From positions 1-56,418 of the forward strand of contig JAABSP010000029.1 of NCBI GenBank assembly GCA_011390345.1: a DNA stretch of 56,418 nt, in the 5' to 3' direction. The notes under the pieces were generated by a model. That model made no database searches and was not told where the DNA came from. It was given only the letters and a program-made list of their open reading frames with translations. How positions within the stretch are numbered: position 1 is the stretch's first letter; each line of letters begins with the position of its first letter. Shown piece after piece: positions 26,199 through 33,786 of the stretch. The position numbers and the translations under genes were made by a program. This DNA comes from Desulfobacteraceae bacterium. GTDB taxonomy: Bacteria > Desulfobacterota > Desulfobacteria > Desulfobacterales > JAABSP01.

Positions 26199-28667
26199 AT
26201 GATAAACGAGAAGAAAAAAGAGGCGATTCGGAAATCGCTGGCCACGAATCTTTGGGTTCGATGGCTGATGCTCTTTCTGGTGATGGCTGTCTTTTCGGTG
26301 ATTCTCTATCCCAATCTCCTGCTGACGGAACACGTCTATGAGGTCGGAGACATTGCAGAGGGAGATATCAAGGCGCCGAGGGATTTTTTCATCGAAGACT
26401 CCCAGGCCACCCGGACCCTGCGGCATGAGGCTGCGGAAAAGATCCTGACCGTCTATGATTACAATGCGGGTCTGGCCGACAATCTGAGCCGCAGGGTCAG
26501 GCGCGCGTTCCAGGAGATGCGGACGGCCCTGGGGTTTGAAACGGAGGGAGAAGAACCTGCTGCGGAACCGGTTCCATCCTCGGCCCCCGGACCGGAGAAA
26601 GCGAATCCGGCATCCGAGAAGGAGGTCGCTGCCCGGCAGAATGCCTTGAGGGCGGTCTTTGCCGAAAAGCTGGGGATCTCCGTTGAGGAGGAGCCGTTCA
26701 ACCTCCTTCGGAAAGAGCGGTTTTCGGAAAAGATCGCAAACGTCCTGATGGAGCTGATCGTCCGGGTTCTGGAAAACGGCGTGGTCGCCAATAAGGAGGT
26801 GCTGCTCACCCAGATCGACAAGGGCGTGCTGCTGCGGGATCTTGAGAGCGGAACCGAGCAGGTGATTTTAAACCTGAAGAAGTTCTATGGGCCCGAGCAG
26901 TACAAGGAGATGGTCCGGATCGTGGCCGTGCCCCTGGTGAAGGATTTTCATCCCAACCTCGTTCCGGTGGTGGTCGATTTTGCACAAAAGCTCATCCAGC
27001 CCAACGTCACGTTGAACCAGAGCGAGACCGAAAACAGGAAGAAGCTCGCGGCCGTAAGGGTCGCGCCGATCCCCTATCAGATCAAGGAGGGGGAGATGCT
27101 GCTTCGGGAGGGGGAGCGTGTCACCCGGGAGAAGCTGAACAAGCTTCGGGCATTGAATACCCAGGCAAGCCAGGAGAGACTCTATGAGAGGAGCTTCGGC
27201 GCACTCGCGACGCTGCTGTGTCTGATCGGCATCATCTACTTTCTCACCATCCAGCAGCGAAGCTCCAGCGTGGAAAGGGACAACCGGGATCTGCTCTTTC
27301 TAAGCGTTCTTCTGATCACCTTCTTCTTTCTGCCCAAGGTGGCGAGCTTTTTTCTGGAGGCGCTCTCTCAGGGAACCCGATTCCCCATTCCCGATAGCGC
27401 CATGATCTACGGCATTCCTCTTGCGGCCGGAGCCATGACGGTCTGTCTCTTCATGGGGATGAAGATGGCGGTTCCCTTTGCCCTGGTGGTGACCATCGGG
27501 TGCGCGATCATCTTTCAGAACCGGTTCGAGATCTTCATCTACTTCTTCCTCAGCAGCATCATGGGCGCGCACTGGATGCAGAACTGCAAGGAGCGGAAGG
27601 TCTATGTGATCGCAGGCGCGAAGCTCGGGCTCCTCAACATGCTTTTGGCTACGGCCGCGGATGCCTATATGGGGGAACTCGGATTTGGAAAGCTGCTCTG
27701 GAACTGGGCATTTGCCTTTTCCGGCGGCATCGCGTCCGGGATTCTGGCGGCCGGAATCGTCCCTCTGCTGGAGATGACCTTCAGCTACACCACCGACATC
27801 ACCCTGCTGGAGATGGCCAATCTGGAGCGGCCAATTCTCCGCCGCCTTATGCTGGAGGCCCCGGGGACCTATCACCATTCGGTGGTGGTCGGCTCTATGG
27901 TGGAGGCCGCGGCATCGGAGATCGGGGCCAACCCGGTATTGGCCAAGGTCTGCGGCTATTATCACGACATCGGGAAGATCAAGAAGCCTCTCTATTTCGT
28001 GGAGAACCAGACCGACGGCAAGAACCGGCACGACAAGCTCGCGCCCTCCATGTCGAGCCTGATTCTGATCTCTCATGTCAAAGACGGTGTGGAGATCGCG
28101 AAGCAGAACCGGCTGGGGGCCCCCATCATCGATGCGATCCGCCAGCATCACGGGACGAGCCTGATCAAGTTCTTCTACGAAAAGGCCAGGAAGCTCAAAG
28201 GCGAGGATGCGGTCAAGATCGACAACTTCCGGTATCCGGGGCCCAGACCCCAGACCCGGGAGGCCGGGCTGGTGATGCTGGCCGACGTGGTGGAGGCCGC
28301 ATCCCGAACCCTGGAGAATCCGACCCCGTCCCGGATTCAGGGGCATGTCCAGAAGCTGATCAACTCCATCTTCTCGGACGGCCAGTTGGACAACTGCGAG
28401 CTGACATTGAAGGATCTTAACAAGATCGCGAAGAGCTTCAACAAGATATTGAACGGCATCCATCATCATAGGATCGAATATTCCGACAGCGCGGCCGGCG
28501 CGGGCGCAAAGGAAAAAAAGGAGAAGAAAGAGAAAAATGGCCGTCTTGATCCAGTACCGGCAGCAGCAAACGGCACAAAAACCCGGAGAGGCGGCGGAAG
28601 CGAATCCTCCAGAGGAGCCTCTTCGGAAAACGGCACAGGCCATCTTAAGCGACTTGGGGTCTCCTGA
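26199..28667 (+). CDS. pgpH: 7TM receptor HD-domain phosphohydrolase (PgpH family)
   Basis: An 822-residue membrane protein: TM1 about 17-38, a large extracytoplasmic 7TMR-HDED domain (about 40-330), a cluster of six or seven helices (about 340-540) and a cytoplasmic HD domain (about 550-710) with GTYHHSVVVGSMVE and GYYHDIGKIKKP. PgpH in Firmicutes hydrolyses c-di-AMP; the activity here is inferred from family. The last 55 residues are low-complexity (Lys/Glu then Gly/Ser/Arg) and 131 nt of them overlap ybeY in another frame. The start is uncertain: ATG 26199 (MINEKKK) or 26139, which would overlap phoH; neither has a strong ribosome site. Confidence 0.92.
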   Translation: MINEKKKEAIRKSLATNLWVRWLMLFLVMAVFSVILYPNLLLTEHVYEVGDIAEGDIKAPRDFFIEDSQATRTLRHEAAEKILTVYDYNAGLADNLSRRVRRAFQEMRTALGFETEGEEPAAEPVPSSAPGPEKANPASEKEVAARQNALRAVFAEKLGISVEEEPFNLLRKERFSEKIANVLMELIVRVLENGVVANKEVLLTQIDKGVLLRDLESGTEQVILNLKKFYGPEQYKEMVRIVAVPLVKDFHPNLVPVVVDFAQKLIQPNVTLNQSETENRKKLAAVRVAPIPYQIKEGEMLLREGERVTREKLNKLRALNTQASQERLYERSFGALATLLCLIGIIYFLTIQQRSSSVERDNRDLLFLSVLLITFFFLPKVASFFLEALSQGTRFPIPDSAMIYGIPLAAGAMTVCLFMGMKMAVPFALVVTIGCAIIFQNRFEIFIYFFLSSIMGAHWMQNCKERKVYVIAGAKLGLLNMLLATAADAYMGELGFGKLLWNWAFAFSGGIASGILAAGIVPLLEMTFSYTTDITLLEMANLERPILRRLMLEAPGTYHHSVVVGSMVEAAASEIGANPVLAKVCGYYHDIGKIKKPLYFVENQTDGKNRHDKLAPSMSSLILISHVKDGVEIAKQNRLGAPIIDAIRQHHGTSLIKFFYEKARKLKGEDAVKIDNFRYPGPRPQTREAGLVMLADVVEAASRTLENPTPSRIQGHVQKLINSIFSDGQLDNCELTLKDLNKIAKSFNKILNGIHHHRIEYSDSAAGAGAKEKKEKKEKNGRLDPVPAAANGTKTRRGGGSESSRGASSENGTGHLKRLGVS

Positions 28668-29073
28668 GGCCGAACTCTCGGTAGTCGTGACCGATGATGC
28701 CGGAATCACGGAGCTGAACCGGAACTATCTGCAGCGGGAGGGGCCCACAAATGTTATCGCGTTTCCCATGCAGGAGGGGGAGTTTTCGGACGTTTCCCCG
28801 TTTTTATTGGGCGATGTGGTGATCTCGGCCGACACCGCGCGGCAGGAGGCCGAAGATGCAGGAATCGACGAGTGGGATCGAATCATTCAGCTTCTGGTGC
28901 ATGGCATCCTTCATCTCTTCGGATACGACCATGAAAACGACCCTGAAGAAGAGGCCCGGATGAATGCAAAGGCAAGCGCGATCCTTCAGAAGCTGGATAT
29001 TCCGCCGGACCCGGACCCTGCCGCCGAAGTCGAAGATGAAGTCAAAGATGAAGATGCCCAAAGCCGGAAATAA
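28537..29073 (+). CDS. ybeY: Endoribonuclease YbeY (16S rRNA maturation)
   Basis: A 178-residue zinc endoribonuclease of 16S rRNA 3' maturation and ribosome quality control. The metal-binding motif HGILHLFGYDHE (H-x3-H-x5-H) is intact, preceded by LNRNYLQREGPTNVIAFPM and LLGDVVIS. The N-terminus MAVLIQYRQQQ matches the start of other YbeY proteins, which supports the 28537 start although it lies inside pgpH. The C-terminal 25 residues are acidic and beyond the normal fold. AAGGAGAAGAAAGAG precedes the ATG. Confidence 0.94.
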   Translation: MAVLIQYRQQQTAQKPGEAAEANPPEEPLRKTAQAILSDLGSPEAELSVVVTDDAGITELNRNYLQREGPTNVIAFPMQEGEFSDVSPFLLGDVVISADTARQEAEDAGIDEWDRIIQLLVHGILHLFGYDHENDPEEEARMNAKASAILQKLDIPPDPDPAAEVEDEVKDEDAQSRK

Positions 29074-29097
29074 GAGAGAGGAAGGAGAAGAAGGATC

Positions 29098-30657
29098 ATG
29101 ATGCTGGTGACCGCAAAAGAGATGCAGGAGATGGATCGAAGGACCATCGAAGACTTCGGCCTTCCCGGGCTCGTTCTGATGGAGAATGCGGCCCGGGGGG
29201 CAGTGGCGCACCTGTCGGACTGCTTCGGCGATCTGTCGAACAAGCGGATCGGGATCATGGCCGGGCCCGGCAACAACGGCGGGGACGGCTTTGTCATGGC
29301 CCGGTATCTTCTCTGCAATGGCCATCGGACCCGGGTCTATCTTCTGGCTTCCAAGGAAAAGGTCAAAGGGGATGCGCTGGCCAATCTCCAGCTCTATGAA
29401 AAGCTGGGGGGCGAGATCGTCGAACTTCCCGATGGGGATTCCTTTGATGCCCGTTTATCGGAGATGCGCCATGAGAACATCTGGATCGACGCGCTCCTGG
29501 GAACAGGGCTCAATTCCGATGTGCGGGGACATTTCAGAAGCGCGATTCAACTGATGAACGATTCCCCCGCGCCGGTCTTTGCCGTGGATATTCCGTCGGG
29601 CCTCCATTCGGATACGGGCGCTCCCCTGGGAATGGCGGTCATTGCCGATGCGACTGCGACCTTTGCCTTCCCAAAAATCGGCCATACCGTCTATCCGGGA
29701 GTCGAATATACGGGCGCGTTGAAAGTGGTTGATATCGGCATTCCCCCCATGATTGCAGCCGAAGTGGCCCCAAAGCAGTTCCTGCTCACCCGGGAGCGGA
29801 TTCGAACAGTGCTTTCCCCCCGGGCCGGTGATGCGCACAAGGGAACAACGGGCCATCTTCTGGTGGTGGGCGGATGTCCCGGCAAGTCAGGTGCGGCCGC
29901 GATGTCTGCCATGAGTGCCATGCGCGCGGGCGCCGGACTGGTGACGATCGGGGTCGGCGAGACCCTCGTTCCGATCATGGATACAATGGCGGCCGAATGC
30001 ATGAGCCTGCCCCTTCCGGACAGCGGAACCGGCCTTTTGAAGATCGACGCGCTGGAAAAAATTATAGAATTTATGGAAGGGATCAAAGCCCTGGCCATGG
30101 GCCCCGGCATGGGAACCGATTCTGGAACCGGTGAGCTGGTGCGAAAGATTCTTTCGGCATCGGAAGTTCCCATGGTCATCGATGCGGACGGCCTCAACAA
30201 CATCGCAGGCCATATGAATGTTTTAAAAAACCGCAAAGGGCCGGTAATCCTCACCCCGCATCCCGGTGAAATGTCCCGCCTGAACGGAAAAAGCGTGGAA
30301 GAGATCCAGAAGGATCGGATCGGAACCGCAAGGGAGTTTGCCGAGCAGTATAACGTCCATCTGGTGCTCAAGGGGGCCAAAACCGTGATCGCGCATCCGG
30401 ACGGAAGGCTCTTTATCAATCCCACGGGCAACCCGGGCATGGCCTCGGGGGGTATGGGAGATGTCCTCACCGGATTGATCGCGGGATTTCTGGCACAGGG
30501 CTACGCGCCTGAAGATGCGGCGCATATCGGCGTCTATCTCCACGGGGCCGCAGCAGACTTCCTTTCCGATGCAATGGGCCCCTTCGGGTATATCGCCGGA
30601 GATGTGATGGAAAGCGTCCCCGCGGAGATCAAACGGATGTTTGCAACTTCCCGATGA
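29098..30657 (+). CDS. nnr: Bifunctional NAD(P)H-hydrate epimerase / ADP-dependent dehydratase
   Basis: A 519-residue repair enzyme that restores damaged (hydrated) NADH and NADPH. The N-terminal epimerase (YjeF_N, about 1-215) has MENAARGAV and [17 protein letters not shown]. The C-terminal dehydratase (carbohydrate-kinase fold, about 230-515) has [34 protein letters not shown] and [19 protein letters not shown]. Full length for the fused E. coli-type enzyme. Two adjacent ATG codons (29098, 29101) follow AAGGAGAAGAAGG. Its last bases overlap the tsaE start. Confidence 0.96.
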   Translation: MMLVTAKEMQEMDRRTIEDFGLPGLVLMENAARGAVAHLSDCFGDLSNKRIGIMAGPGNNGGDGFVMARYLLCNGHRTRVYLLASKEKVKGDALANLQLYEKLGGEIVELPDGDSFDARLSEMRHENIWIDALLGTGLNSDVRGHFRSAIQLMNDSPAPVFAVDIPSGLHSDTGAPLGMAVIADATATFAFPKIGHTVYPGVEYTGALKVVDIGIPPMIAAEVAPKQFLLTRERIRTVLSPRAGDAHKGTTGHLLVVGGCPGKSGAAAMSAMSAMRAGAGLVTIGVGETLVPIMDTMAAECMSLPLPDSGTGLLKIDALEKIIEFMEGIKALAMGPGMGTDSGTGELVRKILSASEVPMVIDADGLNNIAGHMNVLKNRKGPVILTPHPGEMSRLNGKSVEEIQKDRIGTAREFAEQYNVHLVLKGAKTVIAHPDGRLFINPTGNPGMASGGMGDVLTGLIAGFLAQGYAPEDAAHIGVYLHGAAADFLSDAMGPFGYIAGDVMESVPAEIKRMFATSR

Positions 30658-31145
30658 GGGCAAAGGAGATCACCATCACGACCCGATCCCCGGAAAAGAC
30701 CCGGGAATTAGGGGAGGCCATCGGCGCGTCTTTGGGACCCGGCGCAGCGATTGCCCTCATCGGGGACCTGGGGGCCGGCAAGACCCATCTGGTGCAGGGG
30801 CTGGCAAAGGGACTTTCCGTGCCCGATGAATATTATATCACCAGCCCCAGCTATACCTTGATCAACGAATATCCCGGAAGGCAGACCCTCTTTCATGTGG
30901 ATCTCTACCGGCTGGAGCGCGGCGCGGACCTGGAGGAGATCGGGCTGCTGGAGATCCTGTATGGGGACGGCGTGACAGCCATCGAGTGGGCCGACCGGCT
31001 GGAGGAGCCTCTGCCGCCGGGACATGTAACCCTTTATATGGCGGCCATGCCGGAGGAGACACTTAGGCGGATTCGGATGGTCGGGGTCGATGCTGCAGGG
31101 ATCGAGTGGTTGAAGAGACTTGAAAAGGAATTGAAGAAGAATTGA
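30654..31145 (+). CDS. tsaE: tRNA threonylcarbamoyladenosine biosynthesis ATPase TsaE
   Basis: A 163-residue ATPase needed with TsaB and TsaD to make t6A37 in ANN-decoding tRNAs. Walker A is IGDLGAGKTHLVQGLA (about 36-51), followed by TSPSYTLINEY, FHVDLYRL and AIEWADRL, all TsaE signatures. The ATG overlaps the nnr stop (ATGA). The 3' end contains a direct repeat (TTGAAAAGGAATT at 31120 and 31142) so the Lys/Glu-rich tail looks locally duplicated. Last gene of the phoH operon. Confidence 0.95.
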   Translation: MRAKEITITTRSPEKTRELGEAIGASLGPGAAIALIGDLGAGKTHLVQGLAKGLSVPDEYYITSPSYTLINEYPGRQTLFHVDLYRLERGADLEEIGLLEILYGDGVTAIEWADRLEEPLPPGHVTLYMAAMPEETLRRIRMVGVDAAGIEWLKRLEKELKKN

Positions 31146-31173
31146 AAAGGAATTAAAGAGGGAAGCATAGAAA

Positions 31174-31225
31174 AATAAAAAGGAATTCCGCCCCTTTATA
31201 AACCTGACGAAGGCAGCAGGGGCGG
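31174..31225 (-). terminator. Probable terminator after qor
   Basis: On the minus strand CCGCCCCT (31225-31218) pairs with AGGGGCGG (31195-31188) over a 22-nt loop and is followed by the T-rich run CCTTTTTATTTTT. It lies between convergent tsaE and qor. A separate perfect palindrome, AAAAACCGGTTTTT, sits at 31231-31244. Confidence 0.55.
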
Positions 31226-31251
31226 AGGCGAAAAACCGGTTTTTGGGGTGA

Positions 31252-32232
31252 TTATTCCGGGAGAAGGATGGTGGAGCCGGTGGTTTTCCGGTCTTCGAGG
31301 TCCTGGTGGGCCTGCGCGGCCTCGGAGAGCGGGTACCTCTGGCGGATTTCCACGGTGACGATATCCTTGGCGATCACCTCGAAAAGATCCGCTGCATGTG
31401 CAAGGAGTTCCTCCCTGTCTGCGGTATAGGCCATGAGGGAGGGCCGGGTCAGAAACAGAGAGCCCTTTGCCGAGAGCTGTCCGATGTCAAAGGGGGGAAC
31501 CTTGCCCGAAGACTGGCCAAAGGAGACCATCATCCCCCTGGGCCGGAGGCAGTTGAGGGATTTGTCAAAGGTGGTCTGCCCCACCGAGTCATAGACCACA
31601 TCCACCCCGCGGCCATCGGTGATCTCCTTCACCTTTTCCTCGAAATCCTCCTCCCGATACAGGATGGGATGGTGGCAGTTGTGGCTTTTCGCGATTTCGG
31701 CCTTCTCGTCGGAGCCGACCGTGCCGATAACGGTCGCGCCCAGATGTGCGGCCCACTGGCAGACAATGGAGCCGACCCCGCCGGCCGCGGCATGGATGAG
31801 GATCGTATCCCCTTTCTTTACCGGATAGCACCCTTTGAGCAGATACCGGGCAGTCATCCCCTGGAGCATCATGGCCGCGGCCTGCCGGGTGGTGACGGAC
31901 AGGGGCAGCTTCACCAGCCGGTGGGCCGGCATCCGCCGGATTTCGGCATACGCGCCCGACGGCGGGCTGGCATAGGCCACCCGATCGCCGACCGCAATAT
32001 CCTCGACGCCCTCTCCGACCGCCTCCACAACCCCGGCCCCCTCCAGCCCCGGCGTGGCCGGCAGCTCCGGCAGCGGATAGAGTCCGGTTCGATGATAGAC
32101 ATCGATGAAATTCAGCCCCACGGCCTGGTGGCGGATCAGGGCCTCGCCGGGCCCCGGATCACCGGGATCGAAATCCTCCCATCGAAAGACTTCGGGCCCG
32201 CCGGTCTCATACATGCGGATCGCTTTGGCCAT
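31252..32232 (-). CDS. qor: Quinone oxidoreductase, zinc-free medium-chain dehydrogenase family
   Basis: A 326-residue NADPH-dependent oxidoreductase of the QOR/zeta-crystallin type. The substrate-domain start IRMYETGGPEVFRWED, GLNFIDVYHRTGLYPLP, the nucleotide-binding HAAAGGVGSIVCQWA and YDSVGQTTFDKSL are family signatures; the structural and catalytic zinc-ligand cysteines of alcohol dehydrogenases are missing, as expected. AGGAGGAG precedes the ATG. It lies 58 bp after the asparaginase-like gene on the same strand. The physiological substrate is unknown. Confidence 0.93.
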   Translation of the reverse strand: MAKAIRMYETGGPEVFRWEDFDPGDPGPGEALIRHQAVGLNFIDVYHRTGLYPLPELPATPGLEGAGVVEAVGEGVEDIAVGDRVAYASPPSGAYAEIRRMPAHRLVKLPLSVTTRQAAAMMLQGMTARYLLKGCYPVKKGDTILIHAAAGGVGSIVCQWAAHLGATVIGTVGSDEKAEIAKSHNCHHPILYREEDFEEKVKEITDGRGVDVVYDSVGQTTFDKSLNCLRPRGMMVSFGQSSGKVPPFDIGQLSAKGSLFLTRPSLMAYTADREELLAHAADLFEVIAKDIVTVEIRQRYPLSEAAQAHQDLEDRKTTGSTILLPE

Positions 32233-32246
32233 CGTTCTCCTCCTCT

Positions 32247-32305
32247 TCAGATCGGTTCAACTGAGTCGATTCAAATCAGACCAGTTCAAATCAGATCAGT
32301 TCAAA
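32247..32305. repeat. Four ~15-nt tandem repeats between qor and the asparaginase-like gene
   Basis: Units TCAGATCGGTTCAAC, TGAGTCGATTCAAA, TCAGACCAGTTCAAA and TCAGATCAGTTCAAA are head to tail. The last copy encodes the final residues and stop of the asparaginase-like protein on the minus strand. Confidence 0.75.
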
Positions 32306-32773
32306 TCGGTTGGCTTCCACATTCTTTCTGGCTTGTTTTGGATCGAAGATCCGGCCGTTCATCGCAATGTAAACCCCATGTGGAAGGATCTGCACCGCAG
32401 TCATCGCACTGGCGATATTATAGATCGCATCGGTCATGGAAAACCGGGCCGGCTGCATCGCGCCGGTGAGCACGATCACCTTCTCCGGAACCTTCTTCAG
32501 GGCGGATGCGGTTTCGATCATGGTGTCGGTTCCGTGGGTGACGACGATTCTGGAACAGGCTTCTTCCAGAACAGCCCGACAGATCCGCTGCCGGTCCGCA
32601 TCTGTCATGTCGAGGCTGTCCTTGCGCATGATGGAGGCCACTTCATACTCGAAGGTGACATTGGCCGTCTTGAGCACCTCGATGATCTGCGGGTCCCCTA
32701 TCTGATATTCGCTATTCTTGTCGAAATAGATCTTGTCGATGGTGCCGCCGGTGGTAAAAATCTTGATCTTCAT
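32291..32773 (-). CDS. Small asparaginase-like protein (N-terminal domain only)
   Basis: A 160-residue protein matching the N-terminal domain of type I/II L-asparaginases. Both catalytic threonine motifs are visible: IFTTGGTIDKIYFD (Thr near 8-11) and VVTHGTDTMIETA (Thr near 80). The C-terminal domain of about 130 residues found in classical enzymes is absent, and nothing resembling it lies downstream, so this is a short family rather than an obvious truncation. Activity as an asparaginase or glutaminase is unproven. The stop lies in a tandem repeat. Confidence 0.82.
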   Translation of the reverse strand: MKIKIFTTGGTIDKIYFDKNSEYQIGDPQIIEVLKTANVTFEYEVASIMRKDSLDMTDADRQRICRAVLEEACSRIVVTHGTDTMIETASALKKVPEKVIVLTGAMQPARFSMTDAIYNIASAMTAVQILPHGVYIAMNGRIFDPKQARKNVEANRFELI

Positions 32774-32954
32774 CGCCCTCTTTTCGCCTTTCGCAGTGCA
32801 TCATCATTGTTCTGACTCAGGATATCATTCCCTTTTTACCGGATCAAGGGCTATCCGCCTTAGTTGCTTCTGTTAACGATCTCTTTTATCATCTTTGTCC
32901 CGATTTTTCTTTTAAAACAGGAAGCATTTCGATAAACTCGGATCAAAGACAATT

Positions 32955-32970
32955 TTATACAGGGGTATAA
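32955..32970. promoter_or_regulatory. Candidate operator upstream of yefM
   Basis: The inverted repeat TTATAC-AGGG-GTATAA lies 24 bp before the yefM start. YefM-type antitoxins repress their own promoter by binding short palindromes, so this is a plausible autoregulatory site; that role is inferred. Confidence 0.4.
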
Positions 32971-32993
32971 GCCCATTTTACAATGAGGATGCC

Positions 32994-33251
32994 ATGAAAG
33001 CCATCACATACACGGAAGCCAAAAAAAACCTGAGAGCATTGATTCATCAGGTATGCAAAGATTCGGAACCGACAATCATTGTCAGCAGCCGGACCAAAGA
33101 GCAGGCAGTGCTGATTTCCATTGAAGATTACCAAGCTCTTGAAGAAACTGCTTATCTGCTCAATACGCCAGCAAATAGAGCCCATCTTGAACGATCATTG
33201 AAACAGGCAGAAGAGGGCAGAATGGTAGATTACCCGATAGATGATATATGA
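32994..33251 (+). CDS. yefM: YefM/Phd-family antitoxin
   Basis: An 85-residue antitoxin of the Phd/YefM family: N-terminal DNA-binding part MKAITYTEAKKNLRALIH, then VSSRTKEQAVLISIEDYQAL, and a toxin-neutralising C-terminal helix (LNTPANRAHLERSLKQ). GAGG lies six bases upstream of the ATG. Its stop overlaps an ATG (ATGA) that begins a YoeB-like reading frame, as in intact yefM-yoeB operons, but that frame decays after about 13 residues. The module is more AT-rich than its neighbours, consistent with transfer. Without toxin it may be a relic or a solitary repressor. Confidence 0.9.
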   Translation: MKAITYTEAKKNLRALIHQVCKDSEPTIIVSSRTKEQAVLISIEDYQALEETAYLLNTPANRAHLERSLKQAEEGRMVDYPIDDI

Positions 33252-33358
33252 AACTCCAGTTTACAGAAGATGCATGGAAAGATTTCGGTGATCAGTTGTC
33301 GGTATCATTACAAATAGTTGCATATGGTCAGTATTGTTTGGAAGAGGTGAAACGATGA
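33248..33358 (+). pseudogene. Truncated yoeB-like toxin remnant
   Basis: A 36-codon frame starts at the ATGA overlap with yefM and reads MKLQFTEDAWKDFG, which resembles the N-terminus of YoeB (MKLxFTExAWxDY). The rest shows none of the YoeB ribonuclease core or catalytic residues, and the frame ends at 33358, overlapping the next gene's ATG. Full YoeB is about 84 residues. I interpret this as a toxin gene cut by a deletion or replaced downstream. Confidence 0.65.
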
Positions 33359-33726
33359 CCACATCCCGAGAAATATCCAAAATTCAAAAGGTCAGCACAG
33401 CAGAAGAGGAGCTTTCCTTGTTCCAGCGTCTGCGCCATTCCCTGGGCCCCATTCTCCCGGGCCTTTTGATCGACCTGGTCGATCTGCTGACGTTGGGGCC
33501 CGTAGGACTGGCCTTCGGCATGATTGCCGGCGGTGCGGCCGGATACTGGATAGGAAAGCAGTACGGGCTGCCGGTGGACAAGCGCATCAAAGGGTGCATC
33601 ATCGCCGGCCTCTACTGCGCCATGCCCTTCACCGGATTTCTGCCCATGGGGACCATTATCGGCGTCTATGTCCGGTTTCACCAGAAAGACCCCGCATCGG
33701 GTGAGATTCCACGGGACGGTTTTTAA
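33355..33726 (+). CDS. Small hypothetical membrane protein
   Basis: A 123-residue protein I do not recognise. Residues about 30-65 and 75-110 are hydrophobic and glycine-rich (GPVGLAFGMIAGGAAGYWIG; IAGLYCAMPFTGFLPMG), suggesting two or three membrane helices, with a charged N-terminus and a polar C-terminal tail. The ATG at 33355 overlaps the stop of the yoeB remnant; a TTG at 33334 is also possible. GC rises to the level of the surrounding chromosome within the gene, which suggests it is native and that the break lies just upstream. Confidence 0.65.
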   Translation: MTTSREISKIQKVSTAEEELSLFQRLRHSLGPILPGLLIDLVDLLTLGPVGLAFGMIAGGAAGYWIGKQYGLPVDKRIKGCIIAGLYCAMPFTGFLPMGTIIGVYVRFHQKDPASGEIPRDGF

Positions 33727-33786
33727 GGATCGTTCGGTAAAGCGGCAGAAAGAAAATGAACGGGACCTGAAAAGAGGCCGGATGAT

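Noticed and set aside
31231-31244. Perfect palindrome AAAAACCGGTTTTT
   Set aside because: Too short a stem for a reliable terminator; a better hairpin with a T-rich run lies next to it.
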